From positions 1 through 64,000 of the forward strand of contig NZ_BJDU01000003.1 in NCBI RefSeq assembly GCF_005405305.1: a stretch of DNA of 64,000 bases, written 5' to 3'. Positions 37,882-46,230 of the stretch are shown here, piece by piece; position 1 is the first letter of the stretch, and each line of letters opens with the position of its first letter. A program made the position numbers and the translations under genes. Under the pieces are notes generated by a model. The model was not told the DNA's origin. It saw only the letters and a program-made list of their open reading frames with translations, and made no database searches. Source of the DNA: Companilactobacillus formosensis (GTDB lineage: Bacteria; Bacillota; Bacilli; Lactobacillales; Lactobacillaceae).

Positions 37882-40287
37882 ATGATGGAATCAAAAGACT
37901 CACGACGTGAAACAAGACGTCAAAATAGTTTTTTCGATAAATTAAGAAATATTAAGTATGATTATTGGCTGATTGCCATTTTGATTTTGGCAGCTTTTCT
38001 TTATGCCTGGAATATTTGGGAAGCAGGTGAAGCTAATAATTTTTATACGGCAGCCATTGTCAGTATGACAAAGAGTTTCAAAAACTTCTGGTATGCCAGT
38101 TTTGATCCGGCCGGTTTTATTACTGTTGATAAACCACCGGTAGCATTATGGTTCATGACAATCAGTGCCAAGATATTCGGTGTTCATGGCTGGAGTGTGG
38201 TTTTGCCGTCGATCCTATTTGGAATTGGTTCGGTTTATCTAATTTACAGCCTAATATCTAAGCGTTTTGGTAAAATTCCAGCAAGAATTGCAGCGTTAGT
38301 TATGACTTTGACGCCAATTGTTGTAGCGGATTCTCGGACTAATAATATGGATGCAACGTTAGTTTTCTTCTTACTATTATCAGTCTGGTTCGTTCAAAAA
38401 GCAGTCTTGAAGCAACAGCAACGCTATCTGTGGATTGGTTTTGCTTTAGTCGGCTTTTCTTTCAATATAAAAATGTTACAAGCTTTTATGATTTTACCAG
38501 CACTTTATCTTTATTATTGGTTAAGTGCCAACGTTAATTGGAAAAAGAAAATTGCTCACTTATCAGTTGCAACAGTCTTTTTAGCAGTTTTCACTTTAAT
38601 TTGGCCGTTATCAGTTGATATGACTAATTCTTCTAGTCGACCTTATGAGGGTGGTTCTGAAACTAACTCTGCTTTGGAATTAGCTTTTGGATACAACGGA
38701 ACGCAGCGTTTACTAGGTCAAACAACTGGTACAGGTGGAGCTTTCCCAGGAATGGGTAATAAATCATCTAAGAACTCTAAATCGATGACACCACCATCAA
38801 GCTCGAAGAAATCTAGTGGTAAGAAATCCGCAAATGGTGCTCCAACACCACCTAGTGGTACTAAGAAATCTAGTTCAAAGAACAATCCACCAGCAAAGCC
38901 TAGTTCTAAGAAAGGCAATGCTTCAAGTATCCCTTCAGGAAATAAAAAATCCCAAGGTGGAATGACTGGTGGCGGCGGTGGTGCCTTTAATATCGGTACT
39001 GCTGGTCCATTCAGATTGTTACAAAAAGAATTAGGACCACAAATTAGTTGGTTGATGTTATTAGCAATTTTTGGTGTTATTTCAAGTTATATCTACTTCA
39101 GAGATCCAAAAAAGAAATGGTATGCTTTAACATCTCAAAGAAAAGAACTTTGGCTCTGGTTAGGTTGGTTGATTCCTGTCGGTGGATTCTTCTCCGTTGC
39201 AAGTTTCTTCCATCCATACTATACGATTATGTTGGCTCCATCTATGGCAGCTCTAGCCGGTATTGGAATCTTCACAATGATCAAGCAATGGAGAGAAAAA
39301 TCGCCTTGGTCAATGTTATTGCCAGTTTCGATTTTGACCACAAGTATCTTGCAAGCATGGTATCTCAATGATTACTATCCAACTCTAAGCTGGATATTGT
39401 TGATTGCTGGGATTATTATTTCAATCCCACTATTCGTCCTACCTTGGATTGCAATTAAATTGAAAAATAAACGAGTTTGGCCAATTGCAGCTTTAATAAT
39501 TGTCATGCTAGCACCAACTTGGTGGTCTTTAACACCAACAATTGCTGGATCCAGTGATGGAATTCCTAGTGCGGGACCATCTTTAATTTCTTCAGCTGGC
39601 GGCGGTGGTGGTATGGGTAATTCCCAAGTCGATACGACGCTTTTGAAATATTTGCAAAAACACCAAGGCAATGCGGAATACTTGTTTGCTACTGATGATT
39701 CAAGTACTGCGGCTCCTTACATAATTAAAACTGGTGAAGCGGTCATGGCTATGGGTGGATTCAACGGAACCGATAAAGCGATCACTTTGAAGCAGTTTAA
39801 GAAATTAGTTAAAGAAGGCAAAGTCAAGTATTACTATTCTGGTGGTAAAACTGGTGGTTCTAATACTAAAATCGTAAATTGGATCAAGAAACACGCCAAA
39901 AAAGTTACTTTAAGTAGTAGTAATACACAAACTAACAATTCTAGTTCAGTAACGGTTGCTTCAAAGATTAAAAACAGTCAAGCACCAAATGGTAATCCAC
40001 CATCAAAACCTAGTTCTTCAGGAAATGCTGGCAGCGCACCAAGTGGTAATGCTCCTAGTGGAAATACTCCTAGTGGAAATACTCCAGGTGGTAACGCTCC
40101 AAGTGGAGGACCAAATGGTAATGCTCAAAAGCCAACAGGTAAGAAGAAGTTGACTAAGAAACAATTGAAGAAAATGAAGAAGTCTATGAAAAATGGTCAA
40201 CCTGGTCAAGGACAAAACCAAGGACAAGGCCAAGGTGGACCAGGACAATCAGGAACACTTTATGATTTATCAAGTATTTATAAATAA
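37882..40287 (+). CDS. PMT/ArnT-type glycosyltransferase (YkcB-like)
   Basis: A GT39/GT83-type membrane glycosyltransferase (801 aa). About twelve helices carry the first-loop motif EAGEANNFYTAAI and the VDKPPVALWF segment, which suits transfer from a polyprenyl-phosphate sugar. Two low-complexity insertions stand out: a Lys/Ser/Pro/Gly-rich stretch at about 290-370 and a Gly/Asn/Pro/Ser repeat tail at about 690-795. The extracellular domain between them (KYLQKHQGNAEYLFATDD) is typical of YkcA/YkcB proteins. The GT2 gene follows after 20 bases, the same pairing as ykcB-ykcC in Bacillus. The acceptor is unknown. Confidence 0.88.
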   Translation: MMESKDSRRETRRQNSFFDKLRNIKYDYWLIAILILAAFLYAWNIWEAGEANNFYTAAIVSMTKSFKNFWYASFDPAGFITVDKPPVALWFMTISAKIFGVHGWSVVLPSILFGIGSVYLIYSLISKRFGKIPARIAALVMTLTPIVVADSRTNNMDATLVFFLLLSVWFVQKAVLKQQQRYLWIGFALVGFSFNIKMLQAFMILPALYLYYWLSANVNWKKKIAHLSVATVFLAVFTLIWPLSVDMTNSSSRPYEGGSETNSALELAFGYNGTQRLLGQTTGTGGAFPGMGNKSSKNSKSMTPPSSSKKSSGKKSANGAPTPPSGTKKSSSKNNPPAKPSSKKGNASSIPSGNKKSQGGMTGGGGGAFNIGTAGPFRLLQKELGPQISWLMLLAIFGVISSYIYFRDPKKKWYALTSQRKELWLWLGWLIPVGGFFSVASFFHPYYTIMLAPSMAALAGIGIFTMIKQWREKSPWSMLLPVSILTTSILQAWYLNDYYPTLSWILLIAGIIISIPLFVLPWIAIKLKNKRVWPIAALIIVMLAPTWWSLTPTIAGSSDGIPSAGPSLISSAGGGGGMGNSQVDTTLLKYLQKHQGNAEYLFATDDSSTAAPYIIKTGEAVMAMGGFNGTDKAITLKQFKKLVKEGKVKYYYSGGKTGGSNTKIVNWIKKHAKKVTLSSSNTQTNNSSSVTVASKIKNSQAPNGNPPSKPSSSGNAGSAPSGNAPSGNTPSGNTPGGNAPSGGPNGNAQKPTGKKKLTKKQLKKMKKSMKNGQPGQGQNQGQGQGGPGQSGTLYDLSSIYK
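40043..40113 (+). repeat. Gly-Asn-x-Pro-Ser codon repeat
   Basis: A degenerate 15-base unit encoding GNAPS/GNTPS/GNTPG is repeated about five times in tandem near the 3' end of the PMT gene. Such repeats change length readily by slippage. Confidence 0.7.
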
Positions 40288-40307
40288 TCAATGGAAGGAA
40301 TGTTCTT

Positions 40308-41276
40308 ATGAAAAATCAATTAATCTCAATCGTTTTGCCGGTTTTCAATGAAGAAGCGGGTATTCAAGCTACGATTGATACATTACTAAATTATATTGAA
40401 CAACAAGAAGAAAAATATGAACTGATTTTTGTTGATGATGGATCAAGAGACAAATCAGTGGCAATCATTAAGAAAGCTTTGGCTCAAAATAATCACATTA
40501 AACTAGTTGAATTCTCACGTAATTTTGGACATCAGTTGGCTATTACAGCCGGTTTAGAATATACCAAAGGGGATGCGGTCGTGGTTATGGATGCTGATTT
40601 GCAAGATCCACCTGAAGTGATTCCTCAAATGATTAAAAAATGGCATGAAGGTTACCAAATAGTCTATGGTAAAAGAATGCAAAGAGATGGTGAAACAATT
40701 TTTAAGAAATTCACTGCTAAAATGTTTTATCGAACTTTCCAGAAGTTAGCTACGATCAACATGCCATTAGATACCGGTGATTTTCGTTTAATGGATCGAC
40801 GTGCTGTTCAGCAATTGTTGAAACTACATGAAAAAGACCCCTTTGTACGAGGTCAAGTAACTTGGATTGGATTCAAGCAGACTAGTGTTTTATATCACCG
40901 TCAGGAACGGATTGCTGGTGAAACAAAATATCCTTTGTCAAAAATGATCAAACTAGCCGTTGACGGCATTACATCGTTTTCTATGAAACCTTTGCATTTT
41001 GTTAATTTGTTCTCAGTTTTGCCTCTAGCTAGTGGGGTATTCTCATTGGGATACTTAATTGCTACAAGTAATTACAGCTTTGCATCGATTGGTGTAACAG
41101 TGTTATTATTCACATTGGGATTATTGATGCTATCAATTGGTATACTAGGAAGTTATTTAGGTAGGGTTTTGGATCAAGTAAATAATCGTCCTCGTTTTAT
41201 TGTTAGCAAGACCGAAGGATTTGAAGAAAGAAATAAAGGAATTCATCATTTTTCGGCACGACAAATTAATAATTAA
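40308..41276 (+). CDS. bactoprenol glycosyltransferase (GtrB/YkcC-like)
   Basis: A GT2 family enzyme (322 aa). The catalytic domain has FVDDGS (41-46), EFSRNFGHQ and the DxD motif Asp95-Ala-Asp97 in MDADLQDPP. Two C-terminal membrane helices (about 230-290) anchor it. Proteins of this type load a sugar from a nucleotide donor onto undecaprenyl phosphate. The adjacent PMT-like enzyme would then use that lipid-sugar on the outer face. A bidirectional terminator follows about 150 bases downstream. Confidence 0.92.
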   Translation: MKNQLISIVLPVFNEEAGIQATIDTLLNYIEQQEEKYELIFVDDGSRDKSVAIIKKALAQNNHIKLVEFSRNFGHQLAITAGLEYTKGDAVVVMDADLQDPPEVIPQMIKKWHEGYQIVYGKRMQRDGETIFKKFTAKMFYRTFQKLATINMPLDTGDFRLMDRRAVQQLLKLHEKDPFVRGQVTWIGFKQTSVLYHRQERIAGETKYPLSKMIKLAVDGITSFSMKPLHFVNLFSVLPLASGVFSLGYLIATSNYSFASIGVTVLLFTLGLLMLSIGILGSYLGRVLDQVNNRPRFIVSKTEGFEERNKGIHHFSARQINN

Positions 41277-41426
41277 ATAAAAAAAGAAATAGTCTTTTAT
41301 ACCTTAAAAGCTTTCATGCTTTTTAATTCCTAATTTATGTGTTACAGTAATGTTAAATTTGATAGTTATTAAGTTGTTTGATGGACAACGATTCTTATCA
41401 AATTGAACATGAACTATCCCATTCAT

Positions 41427-41472
41427 AAAAAAGAAGCTGACGAACACCCAGTCGTCAACTTCTTTTTTTTTT
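41427..41472. terminator. bidirectional terminator
   Basis: Stem aagaagctgacga / tcgtcaacttctt (one mismatch) flanked by A and T runs. It serves the GT operon and the convergent guaC. Confidence 0.88.
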
Positions 41473-41481
41473 ATGAATTAA

Positions 41482-42459
41482 TTAATATACGTCACCATTA
41501 TAAATTGAATTTTTAACAATTACGTAGTCTACTTTGCGTAGAGAGCTTAAATCTTTACCACCGGCATAAGAAATCGATGATTGTAAATCTTGTTTCATTT
41601 CAGTCAAGGTGTCCATGATCTCACCCTTGTAAGGTACGAGCATTCTTTTACCTTCGACGTTCTTATATTCACCTTTTTGGTATTGAGATGCTGAACCAAA
41701 GTAAGCTTTATATTTTTGACCGTCTTTTTCAATAATTTTACCAGGAGATTCTTTATGACCGGCAAGTAGAGAACCAATCATAACCATGTCAGCTCCGAAA
41801 CGAACTGATTTTGCGATATCGCCATCATTTCTAACGCCACCGTCAGCAATGATAGGTTTGCTTGCAGCCTTGGCACAAAGTCTCAAAGCGGCTAGTTGCC
41901 AACCACCAGTACCAAAACCAGTCTTTAATTTGGTAATACAAACTTTACCTGGTCCAATTCCAACTTTAGTAGCATCGGCACCTGCATTTTCCAATTCACG
42001 AACGGCTTCTGGAGTACCAACGTTACCGGCGATAAGGAAAGTTTCAGGTAATTTGTTTTTGATGTATTTAATCATGTCAATAACACGGTCACTGTGTCCA
42101 TGAGCAACATCAATTGTAATGTAATCGGGTTTTAAATGTTCAGCAACTACTTGATCAATGAAAGTATATTCGTCTTTTTTAATACCAACACTGATAGAGG
42201 TAAATAAATCTTTTTCATTCATCGTCTTGATGAAGTCAATTCTGGTTTCGGGTTCGAAACGGTGCATGACATAAAAATAACCATTTGCAGCTAATTTTTC
42301 AGCTAGTTTTTCATCAATGATCGTTTGCATATTAGCAGGGACTACCGGAATCTTAAATGTTTTTGGACCAAATTTAATAGTGGTATCGCATTCAGAACGG
42401 CTATCAACGATACATTTATTCGGAATTAGTTGAATATCTTCGTAATCAAAAACTTGCAT
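41482..42459 (-). CDS. guaC: GMP reductase
   Basis: Converts GMP to IMP with NADPH (325 aa), balancing purine pools. It has the IMPDH/GMPR barrel without CBS domains. The catalytic Cys174 is in [20 protein letters not shown], followed by [23 protein letters not shown]. Length and the N-terminus [13 protein letters not shown] separate it from IMP dehydrogenase. Upstream are paired PurBoxes and a good promoter, so it is probably in the PurR regulon. Confidence 0.95.
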   Translation of the reverse strand: MQVFDYEDIQLIPNKCIVDSRSECDTTIKFGPKTFKIPVVPANMQTIIDEKLAEKLAANGYFYVMHRFEPETRIDFIKTMNEKDLFTSISVGIKKDEYTFIDQVVAEHLKPDYITIDVAHGHSDRVIDMIKYIKNKLPETFLIAGNVGTPEAVRELENAGADATKVGIGPGKVCITKLKTGFGTGGWQLAALRLCAKAASKPIIADGGVRNDGDIAKSVRFGADMVMIGSLLAGHKESPGKIIEKDGQKYKAYFGSASQYQKGEYKNVEGKRMLVPYKGEIMDTLTEMKQDLQSSISYAGGKDLSSLRKVDYVIVKNSIYNGDVY

Positions 42460-42476
42460 TTATTATCCACTCCATT

Positions 42477-42521
42477 AATAACGAACAATTATTATTTTTA
42501 TATTCCATTTCGTTCGTATCT
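42477..42521. promoter_or_regulatory. paired PurBoxes (PurR operator)
   Basis: AATAACGAACAATT (42477-42490, + strand) and AGATACGAACGAAA (42521-42508, - strand) are inverted and separated by 17 bases. The Firmicute PurBox consensus is AWWWCCGAACWWT, with 16-17 bases between inverted boxes. They lie just downstream of the guaC -10 box. The first box fits closely, the second moderately. Confidence 0.65.
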
Positions 42522-42523
42522 AT

Positions 42524-42552
42524 AATTTAACTGGAAAATCGAAAGAAGTCAA
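42524..42552 (-). promoter_or_regulatory. guaC promoter
   Basis: Read leftward: TTGACT, a 17-base spacer, TAAATT. Confidence 0.6.
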
Positions 42553-42652
42553 TCGAATTCTGTTAATAAAGTTATTTATTGTGATAGAATTTTCGTATAT
42601 GATTATTTTGTTATTTAATATTGGAATTTATTGAAAATTTAAATGAAAATAT

Positions 42653-42681
42653 TTGACACTGATAAACGTAATTGGTAGTAT
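42653..42681 (+). promoter_or_regulatory. glnA promoter
   Basis: Perfect TTGACA (42653-42658), a 17-base spacer, TAGTAT (42676-42681). The -10 overlaps the inverted-repeat structure described next. Confidence 0.65.
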
Positions 42682-42721
42682 CATCATATTGTTAATGAAA
42701 CGCTATGATGATGGCGTTTAT
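42662..42721 (+). promoter_or_regulatory. nested inverted repeats before glnA
   Basis: ATAAACG (42662-42668) and CGTTTAT (42715-42721) enclose ATCATCAT (42680-42687) and ATGATGAT (42705-42712). All arms are perfect. An alternative hairpin aaacgc / gcgttt (42698-42703 with 42714-42719) would form in the transcript. Position over the -10 suggests an operator. No match to the GlnR consensus TGTnA-N7-TnACA was found. Confidence 0.5.
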
Positions 42722-42766
42722 TAGCGACCTTCAAAAAATCGGTATATACAATAGGAGTGGTTAAAA

Positions 42767-44095
42767 GTGCAACAGTATACTGCAGAAGATATTACAAAAA
42801 TGGTAAAAGATGAAAACGTTGAATTTATTTGTTTGATGTTTACAGATATCAACGGGATCATCAAGAACGTTGAAGTTCCGGTATCACAATTGGATAAAGT
42901 TTTAGCAAATAAGATTACTTTCGATGGTTCATCAATTGATGGCTTTACTCGTATTGAAGAAAGTGACATGCTTTTGCATCCCGATTTATCAACTTGGCTA
43001 ATTTTCCCATGGGGAGAAGAGCACGGTAAGGTAGCTCGCTTGATCTGTGACATCTACAAAACTGATGGAACACCTTTTGAAGGAGATCCACGTGTTAACT
43101 TAAAGCGTATTATTAAGAAAATGCATGACATGGGTTACACTCATTTCAATATTGGACCAGAACCAGAATTCTTCTTATTCAATACAGATGAACATGGCAA
43201 TCCAACATTGCATCTAAATGACGATGGTAGTTATTTTGACTTCTCACCAGTTGATTTAGGTGTGAATGTTCGTAAAGATATTGTTTTAGGATTAGAAAAG
43301 ATGGGCTTTGAAGTTGAAGCTAGTCACCACGAAGTTGCACCTGGCCAACAAGAAATCGACTTCAAGTATCAAGATGCCATTTCTGCCGCCGACAGTATCG
43401 AAACTTTCAAATTGGTAGTTAAAACAATCGCTAAAGAACATGGTTTATACGCAACATTCATGCCAAAACCTGTTCAAGGTATCAATGGTTCAGGCATGCA
43501 TATCAATATGTCACTATTTAATGGCGACGATAATATCTTTGACGATGCTAATGATATGCTTTCACCAACTGCTAAGAAATTTATGAGTGGTTTATTGAAG
43601 CATGCACGTGCATTGACAGCTGTTAATAATCCAACCGTTAATTCATATAAACGTTTGGTTCCTGGCTATGAAGCACCAACTTACATTGCTTGGTCAAGTA
43701 AGAATCGTTCACCATTGATTCGAGTACCAGCAGCTAAAGGTAAGTCAAAACGTATCGAAATGAGAAGTGTGGACCCTACAACAAATCCATACCTCGCTAT
43801 TGCATGTATCCTTGATGCAGGTCTTGACGGTATTGCCAGTGACTATGACTTAATGCCAGAAGTAAAAGATAATATTTATGAAATGTCAGAAGAGAAACGT
43901 CGCGAGGAAGGTATCATCGACTTGCCATCAACTTTGCATAACTCCTTGAAAGCACTTCGCAAAGATGATTACGTTCAACAATCATTAGGTAAGGGACTAA
44001 CTAATAGTTTCTTTGCTGCTAAGAATGCTGAATGGGCAAGATACCAACAAACTGTTTCTCAATGGGAAAGAGATACTTACATGTCTCAATATTAA
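42767..44095 (+). CDS. glnA: glutamine synthetase, type I-alpha
   Basis: Makes glutamine from glutamate and ammonia (442 aa). It has [16 protein letters not shown] near residue 55, EPEFFLF for the metal site, [10 protein letters not shown], and the ATP region [11 protein letters not shown]. The length and GF-R-IEESDM arginine fit the feedback-inhibited, non-adenylylated Firmicute class. The start is GTG 42767, supported by AGGAGTGG seven bases upstream. No glnR is adjacent here, unlike many Firmicutes. Confidence 0.96.
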   Translation: MQQYTAEDITKMVKDENVEFICLMFTDINGIIKNVEVPVSQLDKVLANKITFDGSSIDGFTRIEESDMLLHPDLSTWLIFPWGEEHGKVARLICDIYKTDGTPFEGDPRVNLKRIIKKMHDMGYTHFNIGPEPEFFLFNTDEHGNPTLHLNDDGSYFDFSPVDLGVNVRKDIVLGLEKMGFEVEASHHEVAPGQQEIDFKYQDAISAADSIETFKLVVKTIAKEHGLYATFMPKPVQGINGSGMHINMSLFNGDDNIFDDANDMLSPTAKKFMSGLLKHARALTAVNNPTVNSYKRLVPGYEAPTYIAWSSKNRSPLIRVPAAKGKSKRIEMRSVDPTTNPYLAIACILDAGLDGIASDYDLMPEVKDNIYEMSEEKRREEGIIDLPSTLHNSLKALRKDDYVQQSLGKGLTNSFFAAKNAEWARYQQTVSQWERDTYMSQY

Positions 44096-44101
44096 AAATC
44101 G

Positions 44102-44131
44102 AAAGTTCGATCTTATGGTCGAGCTTTTTTT
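44102..44131 (+). terminator. terminator of glnA
   Basis: Stem aaagttcgatc / ggtcgagcttt (two G-U pairs), 4-base loop, then T tract. Confidence 0.8.
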
Positions 44132-44230
44132 GTTGCGATGATTTGAAATCGCCTTCAAAAGCTTGTTAATTCAATGTTTAATTAAATATTTTTATATAGG
44201 CTAATCACTGGTATTTACCAAAATTTAATG

Positions 44231-44319
44231 TTAAGATTTGGCGTAATCAAAATTCTGATTACTGCTTTCCCCCCAGAGAGCATAAAGACCTCAACCGTTT
44301 TTGGTTGGGGCCTTTTTTT
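44231..44319 (+). ncRNA. candidate small RNA with C-rich loop
   Basis: No open frame. A hairpin gtaatca / tgattac (44243-44261) is followed by an unpaired pyrimidine-rich ctttccccccag, then an intrinsic terminator gacctcaacc / ggttggggcc with seven T (44287-44319). A hairpin, an exposed C-run and a terminator is the layout of many Firmicute trans-acting sRNAs. No convincing promoter was found, so it could instead be a leftover terminator. Confidence 0.35.
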
Positions 44320-44323
44320 AGTT

Positions 44324-44605
44324 TTAATCTCTAGTAATACTCAAAACAGCGGTTGTTTTTAAGGAGTTTTTGCTATCCTTACCGATTGTGATCCAATCAG
44401 CAGCACTAATTAAACCTTCTATTTTGTTTTCTTCATCTTGTTCAGAAACTTTTCCATCCTCGAAGTTTCCTTTGAAAATACAATCTAAGTAATAATGATC
44501 ATCGTTACTTGCCATTAATGATGATTGATATTTCCATGCAATAATGTACGTGTCCTCAGTAATTTCAATAGTAGTACCGTCTATTAAATTTATCTTTATA
44601 GCCAT
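44324..44605 (-). CDS. hypothetical protein
   Basis: A 93-aa acidic protein starting MAIKINLIDGTTIEITEDTY, with strands in the first half. GGGAGG precedes its ATG by six bases. No family recognised. It is isolated between two intergenic regions. Confidence 0.6.
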   Translation of the reverse strand: MAIKINLIDGTTIEITEDTYIIAWKYQSSLMASNDDHYYLDCIFKGNFEDGKVSEQDEENKIEGLISAADWITIGKDSKNSLKTTAVLSITRD

Positions 44606-44820
44606 GTTACCGCCTCCCTTAGCTTTTATTATAGCAAAAGTAAGGCCTTACAAAGCATCTTGGGATAAATTACTAAAGAAACGTAGGATATTTACTATGT
44701 GCTCAAAAAAAGCCTGTAGCAGTTTATATTGGAGTACTTGATAAATTATCCAAGAATCAAAGTATTTGTTTTAGATGAGGAGATAAAGCTATTTAAAACA
44801 AACCTTTTTAAAAAATAATA
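44606..44820. other. AT-rich stretch without a recognisable gene
   Basis: No frame with a ribosome site is visible. A few short in-frame pieces (for example VAVYIGVLDKLSKNQ, about 44704-44760) could be remnants of a decayed gene, but nothing is identifiable. Confidence 0.4.
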
Positions 44821-44823
44821 TAC

Positions 44824-44861
44824 AAAAAGGACTTTGAGTGATTGATCATTCAAAGTCCTTT
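44824..44861 (-). terminator. terminator of small membrane gene
   Basis: A 12-bp stem, aaaggactttga / tcaaagtccttt, then T in the leftward direction. Confidence 0.8.
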
Positions 44862-44865
44862 ATTT

Positions 44866-45021
44866 CTAACGAGTTATGATAATTAAAAAAATCGCAAAAA
44901 AGATAACATCCAGAATGGCCGACCATTCGTACCATTTATCTGGTTTATTAAATTCTACTGTGTTATGCCCTCTTCTATGAGGGTACCACGACGGATATTC
45001 TTTTTTGGACATATTCTTCAT
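44866..45021 (-). CDS. 51-aa membrane protein, hypothetical
   Basis: Starts MKNMSKKEYPSWYPHRRGHN and ends with a hydrophobic helix (AILDVIFFAIFLIIITR). AAGGAGA lies eight bases before the ATG and a terminator follows the stop, which supports a real gene. No family recognised. Confidence 0.6.
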   Translation of the reverse strand: MKNMSKKEYPSWYPHRRGHNTVEFNKPDKWYEWSAILDVIFFAIFLIIITR

Positions 45022-45198
45022 TTTGCATCTTCTCCTTATTATCTACATCCATTATATCGAGATTGTTTAAATTATGCCACCATAAATCAAAAATGCAAGT
45101 TTTATTAAAAAGAAAGGGCTTGCATTTTAATAAATAAGGAATATAATTTCATTTATTATCCGTTGAGCAATATAAGAATAAATGATGGAGGTAGACAA

Positions 45199-45321
45199 AT
45201 GAAATATCGTGTAATGTTAAATATTGAATCTCAATTGTTTACTGTTGAAGACAAAGACAAACATGTTTCTGCAGACGGCAAAACAATTGAAGAAGCTGTA
45301 AGCAAGCTTAAGACTGCTTAA
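45199..45321 (+). CDS. 40-aa small protein, hypothetical
   Basis: Sequence MKYRVMLNIESQLFTVEDKD and on to VSKLKTA. GGAGG lies seven bases before the ATG, and a strong terminator follows. The beta-strand then helix pattern suggests a small folded unit. Function unknown. Confidence 0.6.
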   Translation: MKYRVMLNIESQLFTVEDKDKHVSADGKTIEEAVSKLKTA

Positions 45322-45348
45322 AATGGGGACAGTCTTTAAATTAATCAA

Positions 45349-45397
45349 AAAAAGTTAGGTCATCTATTTTTAATAGAATAGGTGACCTAACTTTTTA
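45349..45397 (+). terminator. terminator of 40-aa gene
   Basis: Stem aaagttaggtca-ctatt / aatag-tgacctaacttt, flanked by A and T runs; possibly bidirectional. Confidence 0.85.
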
Positions 45398-45522
45398 TAT
45401 TGTATTTGATTAAACTTTATAAAAAATCTTGGTATTTTTTAATTCAAATTTGAAGTTGAATCGCTCTCAAAAATATCGGACAATGTAGAAATTAAATTAG
45501 GACCGAGTGTGGGGGAGTTTTT

Positions 45523-46080
45523 ATGGAGCAAGATTTAAAAATTCAAGCGGCCTTATTAGAATTGCTAGAGCATGAACCAATTGCAGAAATCACAATTTTT
45601 GAGATTGCCGATAAGAGTCAAATTGCGCGTAAGATTATTTTTGAAAAATACAGAGATAAATATCAAATTTTACAAGCAATCGAGGATGATATCTTTATTC
45701 GCTTGGATCAAGCCAAAAAAGATACTTATCAGATTGATATACATGAATTTGACAGGGATGATAGAATTCTAAAAATTTTTAAATTAGTGTATGAAAACAA
45801 AAAAGTGATAAGTCTCTTATTGGGGGACTTTGGGGATCCTCGTTTTCATGAACGTTTTATCGCTTATTTGGCACAGAAAGGTCTTAAAGTAATTGAAGAT
45901 TCTAATGAGTTCAATGGTTTAGATCAGCGTCAAAAAGAACTATTGATACAATACATTTCGTCTGCTTTAGTAGGTCTGATTGCTTATTGGACCAAGCATC
46001 CAGAGATGACAGTCGAAGAATTATACAACTTTTTTAAAGAGCTGTTTCTGAATGGTATTACTAGTTTGACGGCAAAATAA
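45523..46080 (+). CDS. TetR-family transcriptional regulator
   Basis: A 185-aa regulator. The N-terminal HTH (about 20-45) reads ITIFEIADKSQIARKIIFEKYRDK, and the C-terminal ligand domain resembles the DhaS-like group. GGGGGAG precedes ATG 45523. It is the last host gene before the phage integrase, so the attachment site lies just beyond its stop. Target unknown. Confidence 0.85.
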   Translation: MEQDLKIQAALLELLEHEPIAEITIFEIADKSQIARKIIFEKYRDKYQILQAIEDDIFIRLDQAKKDTYQIDIHEFDRDDRILKIFKLVYENKKVISLLLGDFGDPRFHERFIAYLAQKGLKVIEDSNEFNGLDQRQKELLIQYISSALVGLIAYWTKHPEMTVEELYNFFKELFLNGITSLTAK

Positions 46081-46210
46081 AAGCCATTAGTCAATTGACT
46101 AACAGCTTAAGGATTTTTATACGAAGCGAACTACGAGGACTATACCCTCAATGGTCAAAATGCCTTAATAGCAATAGGTACAAGGGCTACAGCCTACTAA
46201 AATATATCCG

Positions 46211-46229
46211 TGACACACTCGTGACACAC
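46211..46229. repeat. short direct repeat near the integrase end
   Basis: GTGACACAC occurs twice, two bases apart, just past the integrase stop. It lies where attL is expected and may be part of the core or an integrase-binding site. Confidence 0.4.
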
Positions 46230-46230
46230 T

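Noticed and set aside
41280-41426. Small gene or RNA between the GT2 gene and guaC
   Set aside because: No frame with a ribosome site and no strong fold apart from the terminator that follows.
42553-42766. GlnR operator upstream of glnA
   Set aside because: Candidate TGTTA elements (for example 42560, 42609, 42690) lack the matching TnACA at the required spacing.
1-46080. Insertion sequences or transposase genes in the host part
   Set aside because: No DDE, HUH or serine-recombinase gene was recognised.
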